A stretch of DNA of 64,000 nt from Hydrogenophaga sp. IBVHS1 (lineage in GTDB: Bacteria; Pseudomonadota; Gammaproteobacteria; Burkholderiales; Burkholderiaceae_C), in NCBI RefSeq assembly GCF_002127265.1, contig NZ_NFUU01000001.1, forward strand, positions 2,364,040 through 2,428,039, read 5' to 3'. Made by a program: the position numbers and the translations under genes. The notes below the pieces were generated by a model. That model saw only the letters and a list, made by a program, of their open reading frames with translations, made no database searches and was not told where the DNA came from. Below are positions 49,935-60,238 of this stretch, one piece after another (the first letter of the stretch is position 1; each line of letters opens with the position of its first letter).

Positions 49935-50750
49935 TCAGCGACGCACCATTTCGGGGCCGGTGCTGGCGCCGTGTTCCTGCAACCCGACGAGCAAATCCTG
50001 ATAGGCAGCCGCCACCGCCGCCGCCGACCCTTTGACGCCCAGCTCGATATGCCGACCAAACTCCGGGTGGTCCACACTCGGCAAACTGAACACCTTCACC
50101 GCATGCACCTGCTCGATGTGTTCCATGAGTGGGGTGAGCGTGGCCTCCATGGCACCAAACACGATCACCGATTGTTCCAGCCAGACACCTTGACGCTGGA
50201 GGTGCAGGTAGTGGTGGTCGAGCACCCATTCGATCATCGGCCAGGCCATGACCGGAAATCCCGGCAGGAAATGCACCGTGCCGCCGCCCGGCCCATCGCA
50301 GCTGAACCCGGGAATCTTGTTGTAGGGGTTCTGAATGATGCGCGAGCCCACCGGGAAGACGCCCATGTTGTAGCGGTGCACGTTGTCGGCCCGCGTGGGA
50401 TCGAAGGTTTCGCCCCGCTCTGCCGCCATGTCGCGCATGCGCGACTCAATGAGGACCTTCGCTTCCGGGTGCAAGGCCAGCTCCACCCCGAGCGCGGCCG
50501 CAGCGCATTGCCGAGTGTGATCGTCCGGCGTGGCGCCGATGCCACCGCAGCAGAACACCACGTCCGGCCCGGCGAATGCATCGCGCAGCGTCTCAGTGAT
50601 GCGAACACGTTCGTCCCCCACCAGCCGCGCCCAAGTCAGCGACAGCCCTCGTTGCGAAAGCAGTTCGACCACCTTGGGCAGGTGCTTGTCGCTGCGTTTT
50701 CCGGAAAGGATTTCATCGCCAACGATGATCAGGCCGAATGCGCTCGTCAT
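49935..50750 (-). CDS. CinA-like molybdopterin-binding (MoaB/Mog) domain protein
   Basis: The 271-residue protein begins with a MoCF_biosynth domain (FGLIIVGDEILSGKRSDKHLPKVVELL..., VFCCGGIGATPDDHTRQ), followed by the CinA-type middle region. No C-terminal CinA amidohydrolase domain is present. It is annotated in relatives as competence/damage-inducible protein A; its likely activity is nucleotide (ADP-ribose or FAD) hydrolysis. Its ATG overlaps the EI24 stop. Confidence 0.82.
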   Translation of the reverse strand: MTSAFGLIIVGDEILSGKRSDKHLPKVVELLSQRGLSLTWARLVGDERVRITETLRDAFAGPDVVFCCGGIGATPDDHTRQCAAAALGVELALHPEAKVLIESRMRDMAAERGETFDPTRADNVHRYNMGVFPVGSRIIQNPYNKIPGFSCDGPGGGTVHFLPGFPVMAWPMIEWVLDHHYLHLQRQGVWLEQSVIVFGAMEATLTPLMEHIEQVHAVKVFSLPSVDHPEFGRHIELGVKGSAAAVAAAYQDLLVGLQEHGASTGPEMVRR

Positions 50751-51640
50751 GGGTGTGTGGGGAACTGGGCAGGCGGAGTGGGTGCGTCAAGGGAGGGCGA
50801 CGTGAACGGCGGGTCCAGCCGATCGGCAGGCTGCACAGCCGCCGGCACCTGAGCACGCAGGCGCTGCAATGCGGCGAGCGAGAAGTGCGCAAACCACAGC
50901 GAGGCAAAGGCAAACACCAGCGTGTAGATCCAGATGGCCACAGGCACGAGCACCGGCGCCATCGCAATGAACATTGCGCCCGAGGCCCACAGAAGGCTCG
51001 GTGCGGCACCGAGGTAGCCACTGAGCACGCCCATGAGCAGCAGCGTGCCCCGGTGCTCGCGCATGATGAGCTTTCGCTCGTCGCTGCTGGCGTGGGTGGC
51101 CAGCGCATCGAAGGCGAACACGCGGTAGGTGAGCCAACCCCAGATGAGCGGCGGCAGAATCAACACCAGGGGCGGCACCAGCCACAAGGGCATGGACAGC
51201 ACCAGCACCACCACGGCCAGCAAGGTGGAGCCCAGCGACCACAACACACTGACCACCAGCGACCCGCCGTGCTTGCGCTCCAGCCCTGCAAAGCGCCGCT
51301 GCGCCACCAGTTCGACCATGGCCGGCGTCATGAACATGGCGACCAGCAACAGGCACAGCAAAACAATGAGCGGGGTGGCCAGCACCAGCACCAGCAGGGG
51401 TGCGAACACCATGCGCAGAGAACCGGCTCCGACCTGTTCAAGCCAGGAGAGAAAGGTCTGCACCATGCCGAAGGCTTCGAGCCAGGCGGCCACCGATGCC
51501 ACAGCGCCCTCCCAGAAAAAGTAGCCCAGGCCAAACGACAACGCCACCAACAAGATGAGCGGCAGGATCGACAGCGCGATCACACGCGGGTGAACGCAGT
51601 ACGCCACGGCGCGCCAGAAAGAATCGAAGAGCAGGGACAT
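50747..51640 (-). CDS. EI24/CysZ-like membrane protein
   Basis: The 297-residue membrane protein starts at 51640 (MSLLFDSFWRAVAYCVHP). Four or five long hydrophobic regions match the EI24 domain family, which includes the sulfate permease CysZ; substrate unproven. The tail is proline-rich. Coupled by an ATGA overlap to the CinA-like gene downstream; divergent from a hydrolase 61 bp away. Confidence 0.78.
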   Translation of the reverse strand: MSLLFDSFWRAVAYCVHPRVIALSILPLILLVALSFGLGYFFWEGAVASVAAWLEAFGMVQTFLSWLEQVGAGSLRMVFAPLLVLVLATPLIVLLCLLLVAMFMTPAMVELVAQRRFAGLERKHGGSLVVSVLWSLGSTLLAVVVLVLSMPLWLVPPLVLILPPLIWGWLTYRVFAFDALATHASSDERKLIMREHRGTLLLMGVLSGYLGAAPSLLWASGAMFIAMAPVLVPVAIWIYTLVFAFASLWFAHFSLAALQRLRAQVPAAVQPADRLDPPFTSPSLDAPTPPAQFPTHP

Positions 51641-51701
51641 GGCGGCAAGAATACATGGATTCCGCTGGGTTGCTGCGCTCCCTGGTCGGTACGATCTGCT
51701 C

Positions 51702-52526
51702 ATGAACCGCATCGAGATTGAAGGCGTCGGCCTGGAGCTGGCGCACATCCCCGGACCATCCGAACGACCGGCCCTGGTGTTCCTGCACGAGGGCCTGGGC
51801 AGCGTGAGCATGTGGCGCCAGAAGGGGCGCGACTGGCCTGCGGAGCTTTGCGCCGCCAGCGGGCGGGCAGGCTGGATTTATTCCCGTCGCGGCTACGGGC
51901 GATCGGATCCCATACCCGATGTGCGGGGCGCGCCAGGCCAGGATGGCTTCTGGACCCGTGGACGTCACCGCCCCGACTACATGCACAGGGAAGCCTGGAA
52001 CGTCCTGCCCCTATTGGTAAAGGGGCTCGGTTTGTCGCAACCTCCGGTGTTGATCGGCCACTCCGACGGCGCCTCCATCGCGTTGCTGCATGCAAGCCGG
52101 CATCCGGTGGCGGCCTGCGTGGTCATGGCGCCGCACGTGGTGGTGGAAGAAGTCGCCCTGCGGGCGATCGCAGAGGCGCGGCGGCTTTACGAGAGCGATC
52201 CGACCAAAGAAAGCGGGCTTCGCCAGCGCCTGGCTCGCTACCACGCCGATGTCGACAATGCCTTCTGGCAGTGGAACGACGTCTGGCTCAGCCCGGATTT
52301 CGCGGCGTTCGACATCCGCCCCGAGTGCCGGCAGATCCAGGCGCCCCTTTTGCTGATCCAGGGCATGGGCGACGAGTACGGCACGCTGGCCCAACTGCGG
52401 GCCATTGAAGCCGCCGCGCCACAGGCGCGCAGTGTGGAGATTGACGGTTGCGGCCACAGCCCGCATCGAGATCAGCCTGATGCCGCGCTGGCTGCGGTGC
52501 TGTCGTTTCTGGAGGTTACATCCTGA
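51702..52526 (+). CDS. Alpha/beta hydrolase
   Basis: The 274-residue protein has FLHEGLGSVSMWR (an unusual HE where most have HG), nucleophile elbow GHSDG, acid in LIQGMGDEYG and final GCGHSPHRDQP histidine. HEGLGS is known from a hydrolase subgroup near aromatic-degradation genes, but no pathway genes are nearby. Substrate unknown. Confidence 0.85.
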   Translation: MNRIEIEGVGLELAHIPGPSERPALVFLHEGLGSVSMWRQKGRDWPAELCAASGRAGWIYSRRGYGRSDPIPDVRGAPGQDGFWTRGRHRPDYMHREAWNVLPLLVKGLGLSQPPVLIGHSDGASIALLHASRHPVAACVVMAPHVVVEEVALRAIAEARRLYESDPTKESGLRQRLARYHADVDNAFWQWNDVWLSPDFAAFDIRPECRQIQAPLLLIQGMGDEYGTLAQLRAIEAAAPQARSVEIDGCGHSPHRDQPDAALAAVLSFLEVTS

Positions 52527-52655
52527 ATCGAACGCAAAAGGACGGTCAAACACCAAGGAATTCACGCCAATCTCGTGCGGACAAGCGACAGAACGCCCCC
52601 TTTTTCCGGCCAGCCCCTACACTTTGATACAAATTGATCGACCTGACCTAACCAC

Positions 52656-53399
52656 ATGAATAACTGGACCAATCCATGGCTGCTCGCCGTGCTCGCGCCC
52701 GCTCTGCTGGCTCTGGGCGCGCTGCTGCATCGCTGGTGGACGGAACGGCAGGCGCGTGAACGCAGGCGAATTCCCAAACATTGGCCGCTGAGCACGCGCG
52801 CCCTGGCCAACAGTGAAGAAGCCCGTGTCTGGCATTGGTTGTCGCGCGCCTTCTACGACCACCACGTGATGATCAAGCTGCCGGTCACGCGCTTCACGTT
52901 GCCGCGCGACAAGGAACAGGGCATGGAGTGGTACAAGCTGCTGGGCGGCGTGTACTGCACCTTTACCGTGTGCCGCTCCGACGGCCGCGTGCTGGGTTGT
53001 CTGGACGTGCCGGGGAGCGCCGGCTTGCCGCGCAGCACCCGCACCCTCAAGCACTCACTGCTGACCCAGTGCGGCCTGCCCTACTGGGTCGTGCGCTCCA
53101 ACAGTCTGCCCACAGTGGCCGAGATCCGCGCTGAGTTCCTCGGCGAATCCACGCTCAGCCAGACGATGCGGGAGCGCGAAATGGAAGAGCGCGCCATCGT
53201 GGCGGCGCAAGCCAATCTTCGCACCGTGCTCACGCGCCAGCGCAGCAACCGCAACAGCGATTTCGGCCCATTGTCGAACTGGCCCAACAGCACCACAGGC
53301 GAGCCGCGCAGCGATTTCCCTCGCAGCGACTTCAATTCCCAATGGCAGGAGAACTCGTTTCTCATGCCGCTGGACAGCCGCAAGGGCGACCTGCTCTAG
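52656..53399 (+). CDS. DUF2726-like membrane-anchored protein
   Basis: The 247-residue product has an N-terminal membrane segment (about 8-24) followed by a basic patch. The cytosolic domain, residues 50-165 (EEARVWHWLSRAFYDHHVMIKLPVTRFTL, RVLGCLDVPGSAGLPRSTRTLK), resembles DUF2726, a possible nuclease-fold domain. The C-terminal 60 residues are low-complexity with SDF repeats. Function unknown. Confidence 0.65.
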   Translation: MNNWTNPWLLAVLAPALLALGALLHRWWTERQARERRRIPKHWPLSTRALANSEEARVWHWLSRAFYDHHVMIKLPVTRFTLPRDKEQGMEWYKLLGGVYCTFTVCRSDGRVLGCLDVPGSAGLPRSTRTLKHSLLTQCGLPYWVVRSNSLPTVAEIRAEFLGESTLSQTMREREMEERAIVAAQANLRTVLTRQRSNRNSDFGPLSNWPNSTTGEPRSDFPRSDFNSQWQENSFLMPLDSRKGDLL

Positions 53400-54148
53400 G
53401 CCTTCGCCACCCTCTTCTGGGTGAGCCCCAAAACCTCGTCGCGGGTCAACCAACGCCAACGGCCTTCTGGCAACTCAGGCGTCAGCACGAGATCTCCCAT
53501 CTCGGATCGGTGAAGCGATTCCACCCTATTGCCCACCGCAGCCACCATGCGCTTGACCTGGTGGTATTTGCCTTCGGTCAGGGTCATGCGCAAGTGGTGT
53601 TCGCTCACCGCTGAACAGGCCTGTGCACGCACCGGCTGGGGGTCGTCGTCCAGCACCACGCCTTCGAGCAACCGGCGCAGCTGCTTATCGTCCAGAGGGT
53701 GCTTCACCTGCGCTTCGTACACCTTGGGCACATGGTGGCGCGGCGATGTCATGCGGTGGATGAACTTGCCGTCGTCCGACAGCAGCAACATGCCGGTAGT
53801 GTCCTGGTCCAGCCGCCCCACGGCCTGCACGCCTGCCGCCGCACCCCCGCCTCGCATGCGCAAAGGGCCCGGCAACAAGGTGTACACACTGGGGTAGGTG
53901 CTGGGTTTTTGGGAACACTCGTAACCCGCGGGCTTGTTCAGCATCAAATACGCGACCGCGTGGTACTGCCAGACCTCGCCCTGCACTCGAAACACGAGGC
54001 CCTCTTCTTCAAAAGCGGCTCCGGGATCGAGACAGGGCGCGGTGGCGTCCCCCACGATCACCATGCCTTGCTGCACCAGGCCGCTGCAAACACGGCGGGT
54101 GCCAAAACCCTGTGAAAAAAGAATGTCCTGCAACTGCATCATGATCAT
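53396..54148 (-). CDS. rsuA: 16S rRNA pseudouridine(516) synthase RsuA
   Basis: The protein is about 250 residues. The N-terminal S4-like region starts MQLQDILFSQGFGTRRVCSGLV; the catalytic core has GRLDQDTTGMLLLSDDG with the conserved aspartate. LNKPAGYECSQ and KYHQVKRMVAAVGNRV complete the family pattern. Three ATGs in a row (54148, 54142, 54139) make the exact start uncertain. Its stop overlaps the DUF2726 stop on the other strand. Confidence 0.92.
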   Translation of the reverse strand: MIMMQLQDILFSQGFGTRRVCSGLVQQGMVIVGDATAPCLDPGAAFEEEGLVFRVQGEVWQYHAVAYLMLNKPAGYECSQKPSTYPSVYTLLPGPLRMRGGGAAAGVQAVGRLDQDTTGMLLLSDDGKFIHRMTSPRHHVPKVYEAQVKHPLDDKQLRRLLEGVVLDDDPQPVRAQACSAVSEHHLRMTLTEGKYHQVKRMVAAVGNRVESLHRSEMGDLVLTPELPEGRWRWLTRDEVLGLTQKRVAKA

Positions 54149-54190
54149 GCAATTGTCGCTGCTCGAAACACGACCCACTCTGCGCCAAGG

Positions 54191-54784
54191 ATGAGAGAAC
54201 GATTCAGGAAATGGCTGCCCACGCCGGACTCGCTGCGCAACAGCCGCTGGCTGCGCTGGATGGGGCCTGTGCTGCAACACCCGAGCCTGTGGCGCTTCAG
54301 CCGCAAAGGCATCGCTCTTGGCGTGGCCTTGGGCATCTTCTTCGGGCTGCTGATTCCTGTGGCGCAGATTCCAGCCTCGGCCGCACTGGCCGTGATCCTG
54401 CGGGCGAATCTGCCCATGGCGGTTGCCAGCACGCTGGTCTCGAACCCGGTGACGTTCGGGCCGGTCTACTACGGCGCCTACCGTCTGGGAAAGGTGGTGA
54501 CAGGCGAAAGACCTGTCACAGAAATCGAAGCCGAGCAAAAGCTGGCCGGTGCGCACGAAGAACCACCGGAGGTGCAGCGCAAAGGCGTGCGCGAACGAAT
54601 GGCGTACTGGCTCGAGCGCCTTCGCACGGTGGGAAAGCCCCTGGCCATCGGGCTCGCGCTCATCGCCAGCGTGAGCGGCCTGACGGTGTATTTCCTGATC
54701 AGCGGAATATGGATCCTGCACACCCGCTGGACCAGACGCAAACGGCTGCGCGGGAGGTTGGACAGATCAGATCACGAGCCGTGA
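54191..54784 (+). CDS. DUF2062 membrane protein
   Basis: The 197-residue product has a basic N-terminus and then the DUF2062 core (ALGVALGIFFGLLIPVAQIPASAALAVILRANLPMAVASTLVSNPVTFGPVYYGAYRLG). A final hydrophobic segment (residues about 155-180) precedes an arginine-rich tail. Function unknown. It is divergent from rsuA with 42 bp between starts. Confidence 0.85.
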   Translation: MRERFRKWLPTPDSLRNSRWLRWMGPVLQHPSLWRFSRKGIALGVALGIFFGLLIPVAQIPASAALAVILRANLPMAVASTLVSNPVTFGPVYYGAYRLGKVVTGERPVTEIEAEQKLAGAHEEPPEVQRKGVRERMAYWLERLRTVGKPLAIGLALIASVSGLTVYFLISGIWILHTRWTRRKRLRGRLDRSDHEP

Positions 54785-54830
54785 TACCTGTGCCAGTGAC
54801 CGCCACCGGCAGTGCGGTGGCGGAAATGAA

Positions 54831-55207
54831 TGGTGGAGCTGGGGGGATTTGAACCCCCGTCCGCAAGCCTTCTTCGAGCAGTTCTACATGTGTAGCCGTC
54901 TGATTTGAGTCTCGCCGCCCGAATCGCGCAGTGGCACGCTAGATGGGAAGCCAGCATCCTTGAATCTCACCCTGCGTCAAGGTGCCCGACGCAAAGCCAG
55001 CCGATGAAATTATCCTTGCAGCCGGGAGGTCTTGCGACCCCCTTGCCCAGCCCATCGGCCTGCTGTTGCAAGGCTCACCGCTGATTAAGCGGCGAGTGCG
55101 AAACGTTCGTCGTTTGCAGTTGGTTTTTTTCTGCGGATTTACGAGGTGACAGAACCTCGACATGCCCTGCTGCGCGTCCGAACCCACGTCGAAACCGGTG
55201 CAGCCCC
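54831..55207 (-). ncRNA. ssrA: Transfer-messenger RNA (tmRNA), one-piece
   Basis: On the minus strand the 5' end GGGGCTGCACCGGTTTCGAC and the 3' end GGTTCAAATCCCCCCAGCTCCACCA form the tRNA-like domain, with CCA encoded. The tag frame (55085-55117) reads ANDERFALAA followed by TAA. Pseudoknot-forming GC-rich segments follow. It rescues stalled ribosomes with SmpB. Length about 377 nt, normal for betaproteobacteria. Confidence 0.97.
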
Positions 55208-55219
55208 AAGGCCTTGAGT

Positions 55220-55897
55220 TTAAGGCACTTCCAGCAAATTCAAGAGGTCGAGCGGAGAACTTACTTCCGCATGGGCACCCCAGGCCGCCACATCGGCTCC
55301 TGCACCCAGATAACCGTATCGCGCCGCAACTGTGCGCATCCCCGCCGCTCGACCGGCCTGTATGTCACGCTCGTCATCGCCCACATAGATGCAGTCGGAG
55401 GGCGACAAAGACATGCGCCGCGCGGCCTCCAGCAGAGGCGCAGGGTGCGGCTTGGCGTGGGGCGTGGTATCGCCGCTGATGATGGCAGATGCCGTGGCGA
55501 AGAGTGGCATAGCCTGCGTGATAGGACCAGTAAATCGCTGCGACTTGTTGGTCACCACGCCCCAGGACAGGCCTCGCTCCTGCAGCCTCAAGAGCATTTC
55601 CTGCACCTCATGAAAAGGCTGCGTGCGCTGTAGCAGGCACTGCGAATAGATGACGAAGAACTCTTCTTTCAACGCGTTGTAATCAGCATGCTCCGGCGCA
55701 ATGCCGAAAGCCGCGTGCAGCATGCCCCTTGCACCCGACCCAGCCAACGGGCGATAGCGGTCCTGGGGCAAAGAGGCCATGCCTCTGCGCAACCGCATGC
55801 TGTCGGCCGCTGCGCCCAGATCCGGCGCGCTGTCGATCAAGGTGCCGTCCAGATCAAACAAGACCGCCCGCAACCCGGAGAAAATTCGCCCCGTCAT
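55220..55897 (-). CDS. gph: Phosphoglycolate phosphatase (HAD family)
   Basis: The 225-residue HAD phosphatase has motif [16 protein letters not shown], motif II VVTNKS, lysine in [12 protein letters not shown] and motif [12 protein letters not shown]. It follows ubiG with an ATGA overlap, as in many proteobacteria. It removes phosphate from 2-phosphoglycolate formed during DNA repair or photorespiration-like reactions; MupP-like use in cell-wall recycling is an alternative for this gene position. Its stop lies 12 bp before the tmRNA 5' end. Confidence 0.9.
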   Translation of the reverse strand: MTGRIFSGLRAVLFDLDGTLIDSAPDLGAAADSMRLRRGMASLPQDRYRPLAGSGARGMLHAAFGIAPEHADYNALKEEFFVIYSQCLLQRTQPFHEVQEMLLRLQERGLSWGVVTNKSQRFTGPITQAMPLFATASAIISGDTTPHAKPHPAPLLEAARRMSLSPSDCIYVGDDERDIQAGRAAGMRTVAARYGYLGAGADVAAWGAHAEVSSPLDLLNLLEVP

Positions 55898-56601
55898 GGT
55901 CGGCGTGTGGCCAACAGGTAATTCACGCTGGTATCAGCGCTGAGCCAGTAGCGTCGTGTCAGCGGGTTGTATTCCATCCCGCGGGTCTGCGAGAGTTCCA
56001 GGCCGGCACCGCGGCAATGTGCAGCCAGCTCGCTGGGACGAATGAACTTGGAAAACTCGTGCGTACCTTTGGGCAACAACTGCAGAACGTATTCCGCCCC
56101 CAGGATGGCAAACAGAAAAGACTTTGGATTGCGGTTGATGGTAGAAAAAAAGACCCAGCCACCTGGCTTGACCAGCGCCCTGCAGGCCCTCACCACTGAA
56201 GAGGGATCAGGCACATGCTCCAGCATCTCCATGCAGGTCACCACATCGAACTCGCCGGCGTGCTCCAGTGCCAGCGCTTCGGCGCTGATTTCCTGGTAGC
56301 GCACGTTGGCGGTAGACGCCTCCAGCGCGTGCAACTGCGCGACGCGCAAGGCCTTTGCCGAAAGGTCGATGCCGAGCACGTTGGCGCCCTTGCGAGCCAT
56401 GGAATCCGAAAGGATGCCACCACCACAACCAATGTCGACCACCTGCTTTCCCGCCAAGGGCACCAGTCCTTCGATCCAGCCCAGCCGCAGCGGGTTGATC
56501 TGATGCAGAGGGCGAAACTCGCTTTCTGGATCCCACCAGCGATGGGCAAGGTCGGAGAACTTGGCCAGTTCAGCGGGGTCGGCGTTGATGTGTGGATTCA
56601 T
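55894..56601 (-). CDS. ubiG: Ubiquinone biosynthesis O-methyltransferase UbiG
   Basis: The 235-residue SAM-dependent enzyme has [29 protein letters not shown], the SAM loop [15 protein letters not shown], and EMLEHVPDP. It methylates both hydroxyl groups in ubiquinone synthesis. Coupled to gph. Confidence 0.94.
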   Translation of the reverse strand: MNPHINADPAELAKFSDLAHRWWDPESEFRPLHQINPLRLGWIEGLVPLAGKQVVDIGCGGGILSDSMARKGANVLGIDLSAKALRVAQLHALEASTANVRYQEISAEALALEHAGEFDVVTCMEMLEHVPDPSSVVRACRALVKPGGWVFFSTINRNPKSFLFAILGAEYVLQLLPKGTHEFSKFIRPSELAAHCRGAGLELSQTRGMEYNPLTRRYWLSADTSVNYLLATRRP

Positions 56602-56626
56602 GACTCGATTATCGTCAGCACAAGAA

Positions 56627-56650
56627 AAAACCGCGCCGAAGCGCGGTTTT
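56627..56650 (-). terminator. Terminator after the OmpA-family gene
   Basis: A 10-bp stem (56627-56636 with 56641-56650: CCGCGC core and flanking A/T) with CGAA loop, followed on the minus strand by a T-rich run. It separates the OmpA-family gene from ubiG. Confidence 0.88.
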
Positions 56651-56671
56651 CAGGGTCGAAGCTGAGGTGAA

Positions 56672-57319
56672 TCAGTTCTTGCGGGTACCGACCACTTCCA
56701 CTTCCACGCGGCGGTTCTTGGCGCGGCCTTCGCGGGTGGCGTTGTCGGCCACTGGCTGGGTCAGGCCCTTGCCTTCGGTGTAGATACGGTTGCTTTCAAT
56801 GCCCTTGCTCACCAGATAGGCCTTGACGGCTTCAGCACGGCGGTTGGACAGGGCCTGGTTGTAACCAGCGGCACCGGTGGAATCGGTGTGACCCACGGCG
56901 ATCACCACTTCCAGGGCGATGCCGGAGACCTTGCCAGCCAGATCGTCCAGCTTGGCCTTGCCTTCAGGCTTGAGCACGGCCTTGTCGAAGTCGAAGAATG
57001 CATCGGCGGCGTAGGTCACCTTGGAGGCGACGGGAGCCGGTGCGGGTGCGGGAGCCGGTGCGGGACGCGGTGCAGCGGCAGGTGCCGGTGCGGGAGCGGG
57101 TGCAGGAGCAGGTGCAGCCATTGGGACAATCGCGCCATCGCAGCCTTGAGCGGCCGTGGCAGGCGTCCAGCTGGCATCACGCCAGCAGAGTTCGTTGGTA
57201 CCGTTTTTCCAGACCAGTTCGCTGGTGCCATTGCGCCAGTTGTCGATGGTTTGAGCGCCGGCGGCGGTTGCCATGGCGGCGGTTGCCAACAGCATTGCCA
57301 CTTTGTTGAGTTTTTTCAT
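56672..57319 (-). CDS. OmpA-family outer-membrane protein
   Basis: The 215-residue product has a signal peptide (AGAQ at about 23). A short tryptophan-rich repeat follows (NWRNGTSELVWKNGTNELCW), then a proline/alanine linker (PAPAPAP...). The OmpA C-terminal peptidoglycan-binding domain has FFDFDKAVLKPEG, VIAVGHTDSTGAAGYNQALSNRRAEAVKAYL and a final NRRVEVEV. There is no beta-barrel domain, so it is more Pal-like than OmpA-like. AGAGG precedes the ATG. Confidence 0.92.
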   Translation of the reverse strand: MKKLNKVAMLLATAAMATAAGAQTIDNWRNGTSELVWKNGTNELCWRDASWTPATAAQGCDGAIVPMAAPAPAPAPAPAPAAAPRPAPAPAPAPAPVASKVTYAADAFFDFDKAVLKPEGKAKLDDLAGKVSGIALEVVIAVGHTDSTGAAGYNQALSNRRAEAVKAYLVSKGIESNRIYTEGKGLTQPVADNATREGRAKNRRVEVEVVGTRKN

Positions 57320-57580
57320 GGTTTTCCTCTATATAAGCCGCAGACAGACTGCGTAACAAGAACGACGCTTGTAGTGACCACCACTAAAAACGTTGGAATT
57401 TATTGTGCCACAAGCCCGGATGCACCAACCGGGACGCCCGGTGCGGCTCTGTAGGACGAACACCCGCGTTGCGTCATTCGTTGTCCATACACAACAAAAT
57501 GTCACGTCAGGCGTGTGCGGAGGTGCACCTTAAAATCATGAGTTGCCCTTCGGCCCTCCACCGCACTCAAGCCACCGCAC

Positions 57581-60238
57581 ATGACACAGTTCGCCAAAGA
57601 GACATTGCCCATCAGTCTTGAAGAGGAGATGCGGCGCAGTTACCTCGACTACGCGATGAGTGTGATTGTGGGCCGTGCATTGCCGGATGCGCGCGACGGC
57701 CTGAAGCCAGTGCACCGCCGCGTTCTGTTTGCCATGCACGAGCTCAACAACGACTGGAACCGGCCTTACAAGAAGTCGGCCCGTATTGTGGGCGACGTCA
57801 TTGGCAAATACCACCCTCACGGCGACAGCGCGGTGTACGACACCATCGTGCGCATGGCGCAGGATTTTTCCCTGCGTCACATGTTGGTGGACGGCCAGGG
57901 GAACTTTGGCTCGGTCGATGGCGACAACGCGGCTGCCATGCGCTACACCGAGATCCGCCTGTCGAAGATTTCGCACGAGATGCTGGCCGACATCGACAAG
58001 GAAACGGTCAACTTCGGGCCCAACTACGACGGCTCGGAAAAAGAGCCGCTCGTGCTGCCTTCGCGCCTGCCCAACCTGCTGGTCAACGGTTCAGCGGGTA
58101 TCGCGGTGGGCATGGCCACCAACATTCCGCCGCACAACCTCAACGAGGTGGTGGATGCGTGCCTGCACCTGCTGAAGAACCCGCAGGCGTCCATCGACGA
58201 ACTGATGGAGATCATTCCAGCGCCCGATTTCCCCACCGCGGGCATCATCTACGGCATCAATGGCGTGAAAGATGGCTACCGCACCGGGCGTGGCCGCGTC
58301 GTGATGCGCGCCAAGTGCCACTTCGAGGACATCGATCGTGGCCAACGCCAGGCGATCATCGTTGACGAGCTGCCGTACCAGGTCAACAAGAAGACGCTGC
58401 AGGAACGGATCGCCGAGCTGGTGCACGAAAAGAAGATCGAGGGCATCAGCCACATCCAGGACGAGTCCGACAAATCGGGCATGCGCCTGGTGATCGAGCT
58501 CAAGCGCGGTGAAGTGCCCGAGGTGGTGCTCAACAACCTGTACAAGCAAACCCAGTTGCAGGACACCTTCGGTATCAACATGGTGGCGCTGGTCGATGGC
58601 CAGCCCCGGCTGTGCAACCTGAAGGACCTGATCCAGGTCTTTCTGGAACACCGGCGCGAAGTGGTTACGCGGCGCACAGTGTTCAACCTGCGCAAGGCGC
58701 GCGAGCGCGGCCACGTGCTCGAAGGCCTGGCGGTGGCGCTGGCCAACATCGACGACTTCATTCGCATCATCCGCGAGTCGCCCACGCCACCGGTGGCCAA
58801 GGCCGAATTGATGGCGCGCCCATGGGATAGCCAGCTGGTGCGCGAAATGCTGACCCGCACGCGCGCCGATGGGGGCGTCATCAACGCCGATGACTACCGA
58901 CCTGAAGGCCTGGAGCGGGAATTTGGCATGGGGGGTGATGGTCTGTACCGCCTCTCGGAAACCCAGGCGCAAGAGATCCTGCAGATGCGCCTGCAGCGCC
59001 TCACCGGCCTGGAGCAGGACAAGATCGTGGCCGAGTACAAGGAAGTCATGGGTGAGATCGACGATCTGCTCGACATCCTGTCCAGACCCGAGCGAGTCTC
59101 CACCATCATCGGCGACGAACTCACCGTGGTGAAGCAGGAGTTCGGCCAGACCAAGCTGGGCGCCCGTCGCAGCGAGATCGAGCACAACGCACAGGATCTG
59201 GCCACGGAAGACCTGATCACCCCGACCGACATGGTCGTCACGCTCAGCCACAGCGGCTATATCAAGAGCCAGCCGCTCTCGGAATACCGCGCGCAGAAGC
59301 GTGGCGGGCGTGGCAAGCAGGCTACAGCGACCAAGGAAGATGACTGGATCGACCAGCTCTTCATCGGCAACACGCACGACTACATCCTGTGCTTCTCCAA
59401 CCGGGGTCGACTGTACTGGCTGAAGGTGTGGGAAGTGCCGGCGGGTTCGCGCGGATCGCGTGGTCGCCCCATCGTCAACATGTTCCCCTTGCAGGAGGGC
59501 GAGAAGATCAACGTGGTGCTGCCGCTCACGGGCGAGATGCGCAGCTTCCCATCGGACCGCTATGTGTTCATGGCCACGTCCATGGGGACGGTGAAGAAGA
59601 CCGCGCTCGACGAATTCAGCAACCCGCGCAAGGCCGGCATCATCGCCGTGGATCTTGACGAAGGTGATTTCCTGATTGGCGCAGCGCTCACCGATGGCCA
59701 GCACGATGTGATGCTGTTCAGCGATGGGGGCAAGGCGGTCCGCTTCGACGAGAACGACGTTCGCCCGATGGGCCGCAACGCTCGCGGCGTTCGCGGCATG
59801 TTGATCGAGGACACGCAGAGCGTGATCGCCATGCTGGTGGCCGAAGACGAGCAGCAGAGTGTGCTCACCGCCACTGTTAATGGTTACGGGAAGCGCACGC
59901 CGATCACCGAGTACACCCGCCATGGTCGAGGCACCAAGGGCATGATCGCGATTCAGCAAAGTGAGCGCAACGGCAAGGTGGTGGCAGCCACTTTGGTGCA
60001 CACCGATGACGAGATCATGCTCATCACCGACAAGGGCGTGCTGGTGCGCACGCGCGTCTCCGAGATTCGGGAAATGGGCCGGGCCACCCAAGGCGTGACG
60101 CTCATTGCGCTGGATGACGGCTCCGAACTCTCGGGTCTGCAGCGCATTGTGGAGAACGACGCCAACGTGCCGGACGCACCAGACGCGCCGGATGTCGCAG
60201 ACGCCGGCGAGCTGGACGAGCCAGGCAGCGAGCCGTGA
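57581..60238 (+). CDS. gyrA: DNA gyrase subunit A
   Basis: The 885-residue subunit has active-site Tyr122 ([10 protein letters not shown]) and the quinolone-resistance region [17 protein letters not shown] with Ser83 and Asp87, the sensitive-type residues. The C-terminal pinwheel is present ([23 protein letters not shown]). The acidic tail ([18 protein letters not shown]) is usual. It introduces negative supercoils with GyrB. Its stop overlaps the serC GTG start, unusual coupling between a topoisomerase and a metabolic gene but typical of this family's cluster. Confidence 0.96.
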   Translation: MTQFAKETLPISLEEEMRRSYLDYAMSVIVGRALPDARDGLKPVHRRVLFAMHELNNDWNRPYKKSARIVGDVIGKYHPHGDSAVYDTIVRMAQDFSLRHMLVDGQGNFGSVDGDNAAAMRYTEIRLSKISHEMLADIDKETVNFGPNYDGSEKEPLVLPSRLPNLLVNGSAGIAVGMATNIPPHNLNEVVDACLHLLKNPQASIDELMEIIPAPDFPTAGIIYGINGVKDGYRTGRGRVVMRAKCHFEDIDRGQRQAIIVDELPYQVNKKTLQERIAELVHEKKIEGISHIQDESDKSGMRLVIELKRGEVPEVVLNNLYKQTQLQDTFGINMVALVDGQPRLCNLKDLIQVFLEHRREVVTRRTVFNLRKARERGHVLEGLAVALANIDDFIRIIRESPTPPVAKAELMARPWDSQLVREMLTRTRADGGVINADDYRPEGLEREFGMGGDGLYRLSETQAQEILQMRLQRLTGLEQDKIVAEYKEVMGEIDDLLDILSRPERVSTIIGDELTVVKQEFGQTKLGARRSEIEHNAQDLATEDLITPTDMVVTLSHSGYIKSQPLSEYRAQKRGGRGKQATATKEDDWIDQLFIGNTHDYILCFSNRGRLYWLKVWEVPAGSRGSRGRPIVNMFPLQEGEKINVVLPLTGEMRSFPSDRYVFMATSMGTVKKTALDEFSNPRKAGIIAVDLDEGDFLIGAALTDGQHDVMLFSDGGKAVRFDENDVRPMGRNARGVRGMLIEDTQSVIAMLVAEDEQQSVLTATVNGYGKRTPITEYTRHGRGTKGMIAIQQSERNGKVVAATLVHTDDEIMLITDKGVLVRTRVSEIREMGRATQGVTLIALDDGSELSGLQRIVENDANVPDAPDAPDVADAGELDEPGSEP

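Noticed and set aside
54785-54830. A GC hairpin (CCGCCACC/GGTGGCGG) between DUF2062 and the tmRNA 3' end as a terminator
   Set aside because: The stem is good, but no T-tract follows on either strand, so intrinsic termination is not supported.
57661-57850. Fluoroquinolone-resistance substitutions in gyrA
   Set aside because: The region reads GDSAVYD with Ser83 and Asp87, the usual sensitive residues.
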